Shown: piece by piece, positions 6,131-8,864 of the stretch
Layout: every line of letters begins with the position of its first letter
How positions within the stretch are numbered: position 1 is the first letter of the stretch
Assembly (NCBI GenBank): GCA_030043175.1
Contig: JASHYD010000046.1
Span: 1 to 8,864 of the forward strand
Length of the DNA: 8,864 nucleotides
From: Xanthobacteraceae bacterium
GTDB lineage: Bacteria > Pseudomonadota > Alphaproteobacteria > Rhizobiales > Xanthobacteraceae
Reading direction: 5' to 3'
Translations under genes and position numbers: made by a program
The notes under the pieces: model-generated
Told to the model about the DNA's origin: nothing
Seen by the model: only the letters and a program-made list of their open reading frames with translations
The model's database searches: none

Positions 6131-7048
6131 TTACTTTCCATTGTTGAAGATCGCTCGATCCCAAAATGGCTCGTCGCCGAACCGTTCAACCATGAGATCG
6201 ATGAACACTCGCACCTTCGCCGATAGATTTCTCGTCGAAGGGTAGACCGCGTAGAGCCCGATTGTCTCGCGGGTATACGCCGTGAGGCAGGTTTCGAGCC
6301 TGCCCTCCTCCACGGCGCGGTGGATGATGAATGTGGGCAGAAACGCAACGCCGCAGCCTGCGGCCGCCATTTCCCTCAACACATCTCCGTTGTTGCAGGT
6401 AAAATCCGAGAAGACCAGTACTGGATCGCAGCCGCTGAATTGCCAGGCCTGCCGCGGTTCGACGTATGAGTACAACAGCGCCTTGTGACCCTTGAGGTCG
6501 GCAGGGACCTTCGGCTTTCCATGCTTGCGGAAATAGTCCGGACTGCCGCAGACGGCGTGCCGGATCGGCGCCAACTTGCGGGCTACCAGAGAAGAATCCT
6601 TCATACGGCTTATTCTCACCGCGACATCGAACCCTTCTCTGACCAAATCAGTGTGTCGGTCGAGAAATTCCATCTGCACCGAAAGCCTGGGATAACGCGC
6701 GGACATCTCGCCCAGAACTAGCGACATGCAGTTTATGCCGAAGGAGACCGGAGCCGTCACGCGCAGCTTGCCGAACGGATTGCTTCGCCCGATTGAAGCG
6801 AGGTCCTCGGCCTCCTCCAGATCCACCAACAACCGCATTCCGCGATCGTAGAAATCAGCCCCGGCCTCCGTGAGACTGACCTCCCTCGTCGTGCGATGAA
6901 GGAGACGCGTGCCGAGCCTGTCCTCCAGGTCGCTTACGCGTCGGCTGATCGCCGACTTTGCCACGCCGAGCCGCTCTGCGGCGCCGGCGAAGCTTTTCGC
7001 CTGAACGACGGTGATGAACGTGTGGATGTCTTCAAAGCGATCGGTCAT
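6131..7048 (-). CDS. LysR-family transcriptional regulator
   Basis: This intact regulator has an N-terminal winged helix-turn-helix (SFAGAAERLGVAKSAISRRV, SDLEDRLGTRLLHRTTREVS, then LTEAG) and a C-terminal periplasmic-binding-protein-like effector domain. The effector domain includes LRVTAPVSFG, FDVAVRISRMKDSSLVARKL and AAGCGVAFLPTFI. LysR proteins usually bind as tetramers to divergent promoters and respond to a small effector; the effector here is unknown. I chose the ATG at 7046-7048 (MTDRFEDIHTFITVV) because most relatives begin at this point. An in-frame ATG at 7064-7066 would add six residues. Neither has a strong Shine-Dalgarno. Length is about 305 residues, normal for the family. It is divergent from the metallo-beta-lactamase-fold gene at 7322, with a T-N11-A dyad in the shared intergenic region, so that gene and the TRAP receptor behind it are its likely targets. 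Confidence 0.94.
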   Translation of the reverse strand: MTDRFEDIHTFITVVQAKSFAGAAERLGVAKSAISRRVSDLEDRLGTRLLHRTTREVSLTEAGADFYDRGMRLLVDLEEAEDLASIGRSNPFGKLRVTAPVSFGINCMSLVLGEMSARYPRLSVQMEFLDRHTDLVREGFDVAVRISRMKDSSLVARKLAPIRHAVCGSPDYFRKHGKPKVPADLKGHKALLYSYVEPRQAWQFSGCDPVLVFSDFTCNNGDVLREMAAAGCGVAFLPTFIIHRAVEEGRLETCLTAYTRETIGLYAVYPSTRNLSAKVRVFIDLMVERFGDEPFWDRAIFNNGK

Positions 7049-7321
7049 TGGCGCCCAGTGCAGCACAAAGCGTCTCGGAATCGAGAACGCTGCAACCGAT
7101 GCATCTGGATAGCACTCGCCGGCGGGCGAGGTCCATCAGCGCAGTGAGTGTAGGACGTTCGATCATTTATGGGCGCGGCCGTTCAACACGAGCCGGCCCG
7201 CTTCGTTCACTGTTCATTGTAGGAGAACTGTCTGTTGCTCACTGCGGTCGTTGTCTCCAAGCCCTTCCTACCCACGTTTTTGTGAGTCAGGCGCAGTGCA
7301 GCCGGATGATAGGAGGAGCCG
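7049..7321. promoter_or_regulatory. Divergent LysR / metallohydrolase promoter region
   Basis: This shared upstream region should hold both the LysR gene promoter (minus strand) and the metallohydrolase promoter (plus strand). It contains a LysR-box candidate at 7212-7228 and, immediately before the metallohydrolase start, AGGAGG at 7311-7316. No -35/-10 pairs could be placed confidently. Confidence 0.6.
7212..7228. promoter_or_regulatory. Candidate LysR box (GTTC-N9-GAAC)
   Basis: GTTC (7212-7215) and GAAC (7225-7228) form a perfect dyad with a nine-base spacer. The inner T and A are separated by 11 bases, fitting the T-N11-A LysR-type consensus. It lies 94 bases before the metallohydrolase start and 164 bases from the LysR start, a suitable place for a regulatory binding site. 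Confidence 0.45.
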
Positions 7322-8326
7322 ATGAGCGCACCATTACCAAGCGGAATCTCGTCTGGAAAGAAGTTGATCGGTACGACATTGTTGGCCACGGCCGTTCTTC
7401 TTTCTTCTGTTTTTCCGACACGTCCTGCGGCTTGGAACGCGATGGAAATTACCCTAACCCCTCTTAAGCTCGCCGAGGGGGTCTATGTGCTCGTATCGAG
7501 CACTGCGGACACCAACAATCCTGCGGGAATACCGGAAGCCACCACAGGTGGGATCATCGTCGGCGAGAAGGGCGTCCTGGTGGTTGAAACGATGGTCAAC
7601 GCCAAGCTTACCAATCAAGTCTTGAACCAAATTTCCGGGCTGACCGACAAGCCGATCCGGTACGTGGTCAACACCGTCTATCACGGAGATCACTACTACG
7701 GAAATTATCTATTTCCGAGCAGTGCGACCATCATCATGCGTTCCGAAACGAAGCGCCACATCGACCAGGGGTTCGAAGAAGACCGGCAGTTCATGATCAG
7801 CTTCATGGGCGCGGACGTTGGAATCCAAGACGTCAAGCCTCGCGCCGGCGATATCATGGTTGATCATGACACGACCATCGATCTGGGAGGACGCACGGTC
7901 GAGCTCAAGGTCTTCGGGCAAGGCCAGACAAAGGGCGATCTGTTCGTTTGGCTTCCGAAGGAGAAGATATTCTTCAGCAGTAACGCAATTCAAGCGGAGA
8001 AGCCCGCTATCCCCTGGCTGCTCGAAGGCAATCACGATGTTGCCCTGGAGACGATGCGGAAGATGAAGGCGTTCCTGCCAGCCGACACCGTCATCGTGCC
8101 GGGTCACGGTCGGCCCACCACGATCGGGGCCTCGTTGGACTACTACATCGCTTACCTCGAAACGTTGGACCGGGAGGTGCGGGCAGCCGTAGCCAAAGGT
8201 TTGACCTTGGAGGAGACCAGCAAGGTCGCCACAGCTGAGGCGTTCTCGGGCTACAAGCTTTACCCGTTGGTCCACGAGCAGACGAACGTCCCGCACGCCT
8301 ATCGGCGGATAAAGGGGCTGGAATGA
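7322..8326 (+). CDS. Exported metallo-beta-lactamase-fold protein, atypical metal site
   Basis: This intact 334-residue protein has an N-terminal export signal (Lys13-Lys14, then hydrophobic residues 15-31, with TRPAA at 33-37 as a possible cleavage area), so it is probably periplasmic. The rest follows the metallo-beta-lactamase fold: GGIIVGEKGVLVVET (76-90), NTVYHGDHYYGN (117-128), LGGRTVELKVFGQGQTKGDL (188-207), IFFSSNAI (216-223) and VIVPGHGRP (257-265). Against the canonical ligands, His121, Asp123, His124 and His262 are kept, but the first His is Val119, the His of the GHT-like motif is Gln202, and the Asp of the GD motif is Asn221. I believe related divergent members share such changes, so it may bind one metal or none, or use other residues. 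The start is set by AGGAGG five bases upstream. It is divergent from a LysR gene and is followed after 65 bases by a TRAP receptor gene. The substrate is unknown; beta-lactams should not be assumed. Confidence 0.94.
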   Translation: MSAPLPSGISSGKKLIGTTLLATAVLLSSVFPTRPAAWNAMEITLTPLKLAEGVYVLVSSTADTNNPAGIPEATTGGIIVGEKGVLVVETMVNAKLTNQVLNQISGLTDKPIRYVVNTVYHGDHYYGNYLFPSSATIIMRSETKRHIDQGFEEDRQFMISFMGADVGIQDVKPRAGDIMVDHDTTIDLGGRTVELKVFGQGQTKGDLFVWLPKEKIFFSSNAIQAEKPAIPWLLEGNHDVALETMRKMKAFLPADTVIVPGHGRPTTIGASLDYYIAYLETLDREVRAAVAKGLTLEETSKVATAEAFSGYKLYPLVHEQTNVPHAYRRIKGLE

Positions 8327-8391
8327 TGGGCCCGAATCCTCCCGTGCTCCGAAAATCGCAAATAAAAGACAGGACACGCGTGGAGTCAAAT

Positions 8392-8864
8392 ATGGTCCGC
8401 AGCCGTCGTTCCTTCATTGCCGGCCTGGTTGGCGCCAGCCTCAGCATCTCCCCCCGATCCGCCCGATCCCAGACCTTCGTGGCGCGACAGTATCATCCGC
8501 AGCCGGCGGGTAGTCATCTTCATGTCTATCTGACCAAGCTGTGGGACGCGGTGCGGACGGAAACGGGCGGTCAGCTCGACGTCACCGTATACCCACAAAA
8601 CAACGGCGCCGTCATCGCCGATCCGGAGATCCTCAAACAGTTGCAGTCCGGCGGGCTCGGGTTCTTCGTGCTCAACGGAAACATTTTGAGCCAGGCGCAT
8701 CCATCGGCTGACATCCAGGGCATTCCCTTCGCGTTCACGTCGAGCGAACAGGTGACGTCCCTCGCTGACGGGGCACTTGGGGACCTTATGCGCGATGGAT
8801 TAGCGAGTGCCGGAGTCTATCTCATGCCGTTCGGCTGCATGGAAAACGGTTTCAAGCACATTAC
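8392..8864 (+). CDS. TRAP transporter solute receptor (DctP family), partial
   Basis: This is the first 157 codons of a periplasmic solute-binding protein of a tripartite ATP-independent periplasmic (TRAP) transporter, cut by the window end. It opens with a twin-arginine signal (MVRSRRSFIAGLVGASLSIS, likely cleavage near residue 26), so it would be exported folded by Tat. DctP-like features follow: LTKLWDAVRTETGGQLDVTV (47-66), ADPEILKQLQSGGLGFFVLN (76-95), DIQGIPFAF (107-115) and CMENGFKHI (149-157), matching the conserved G-W-x-x-G-x-R-H-I-T-like element. The ATG at 8392 has GGAG seven bases upstream. The same frame is open back to ATG-ATG at 8323-8328, overlapping the stop of the metallohydrolase gene, which would add 23 residues before the Tat motif. 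Membrane subunits (DctQ/DctM type) are expected downstream. TRAP systems import organic acids using ion gradients; the ligand is not readable here. Confidence 0.92.
   Translation, partial: MVRSRRSFIAGLVGASLSISPRSARSQTFVARQYHPQPAGSHLHVYLTKLWDAVRTETGGQLDVTVYPQNNGAVIADPEILKQLQSGGLGFFVLNGNILSQAHPSADIQGIPFAFTSSEQVTSLADGALGDLMRDGLASAGVYLMPFGCMENGFKHI

Noticed and set aside
7115..7130. CTCGCC-GGCG-GGCGAG hairpin in the LysR upstream region
   Set aside because: A 6-bp GC-rich stem is common in this base composition and its spacing does not fit a LysR box or terminator.
7709..8389. 226-codon minus-strand frame
   Set aside because: It is the antisense shadow of the metallohydrolase gene, with no start signal or motif of its own.

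Overview
The window looks like an accessory stretch of a GC-rich alphaproteobacterial chromosome, probably Rhizobiales and possibly Bradyrhizobium-like. This is an inference. It rests on the GC-rich codon use, the protein families present (IS1634-type transposase, UBP-type zinc finger, DUF2188, DUF1194, LysR, a TRAP solute receptor) and one exact match to an alphaproteobacterial EcfG-type promoter. No rRNA, tRNA or CRISPR array is visible.

Layout. Bases 1-908 hold a dead IS1634-like transposase with an internal deletion, an in-frame stop, a frameshift and a missing 3' end. Bases 909-1241 hold nothing recognisable. Next, on the minus strand, come an intact SMP-30/gluconolactonase-like beta-propeller gene (1242-2231) and, upstream of it in the same direction, a carboxymuconolactone-decarboxylase-like gene broken across all three frames (2262-2782). 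They look like a former two-gene operon. Bases 2783-4081 carry no recognisable gene, only an EcfG-like promoter match and a 9-bp perfect hairpin. A small intact UBP zinc-finger gene follows (4122-4430), preceded by an overlapping 16-codon leader with a near-ideal Shine-Dalgarno. Behind it lie three gene remnants on the plus strand: DUF2188 (4468-4700, three frame breaks), the C-terminal end of an RND efflux pump (5021-5402) and DUF1194 (5403-6041, three to four frame breaks, no signal peptide).

The right third is healthy. A LysR regulator (minus strand, ending at 6131) is divergent from a secreted metallo-beta-lactamase-fold protein (7322-8326). That gene is followed in the same direction by a Tat-exported TRAP transporter solute receptor that runs off the window (from 8392). 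A T-N11-A dyad in the shared intergenic region suggests the LysR protein controls this metallohydrolase/TRAP unit, so the unit may be an inducible uptake and processing system for an organic acid or ester. The substrate cannot be read from the sequence.

The main message is that 1-908 and 2262-6041 are mostly a gene graveyard whose remnants are invisible to simple ORF calling. I do not see convincing evidence of a wholly new system. The points most worth checking are the MBL protein that lacks several canonical zinc ligands, the leader ORF on the zinc-finger gene, and the reassembled pseudogenes.
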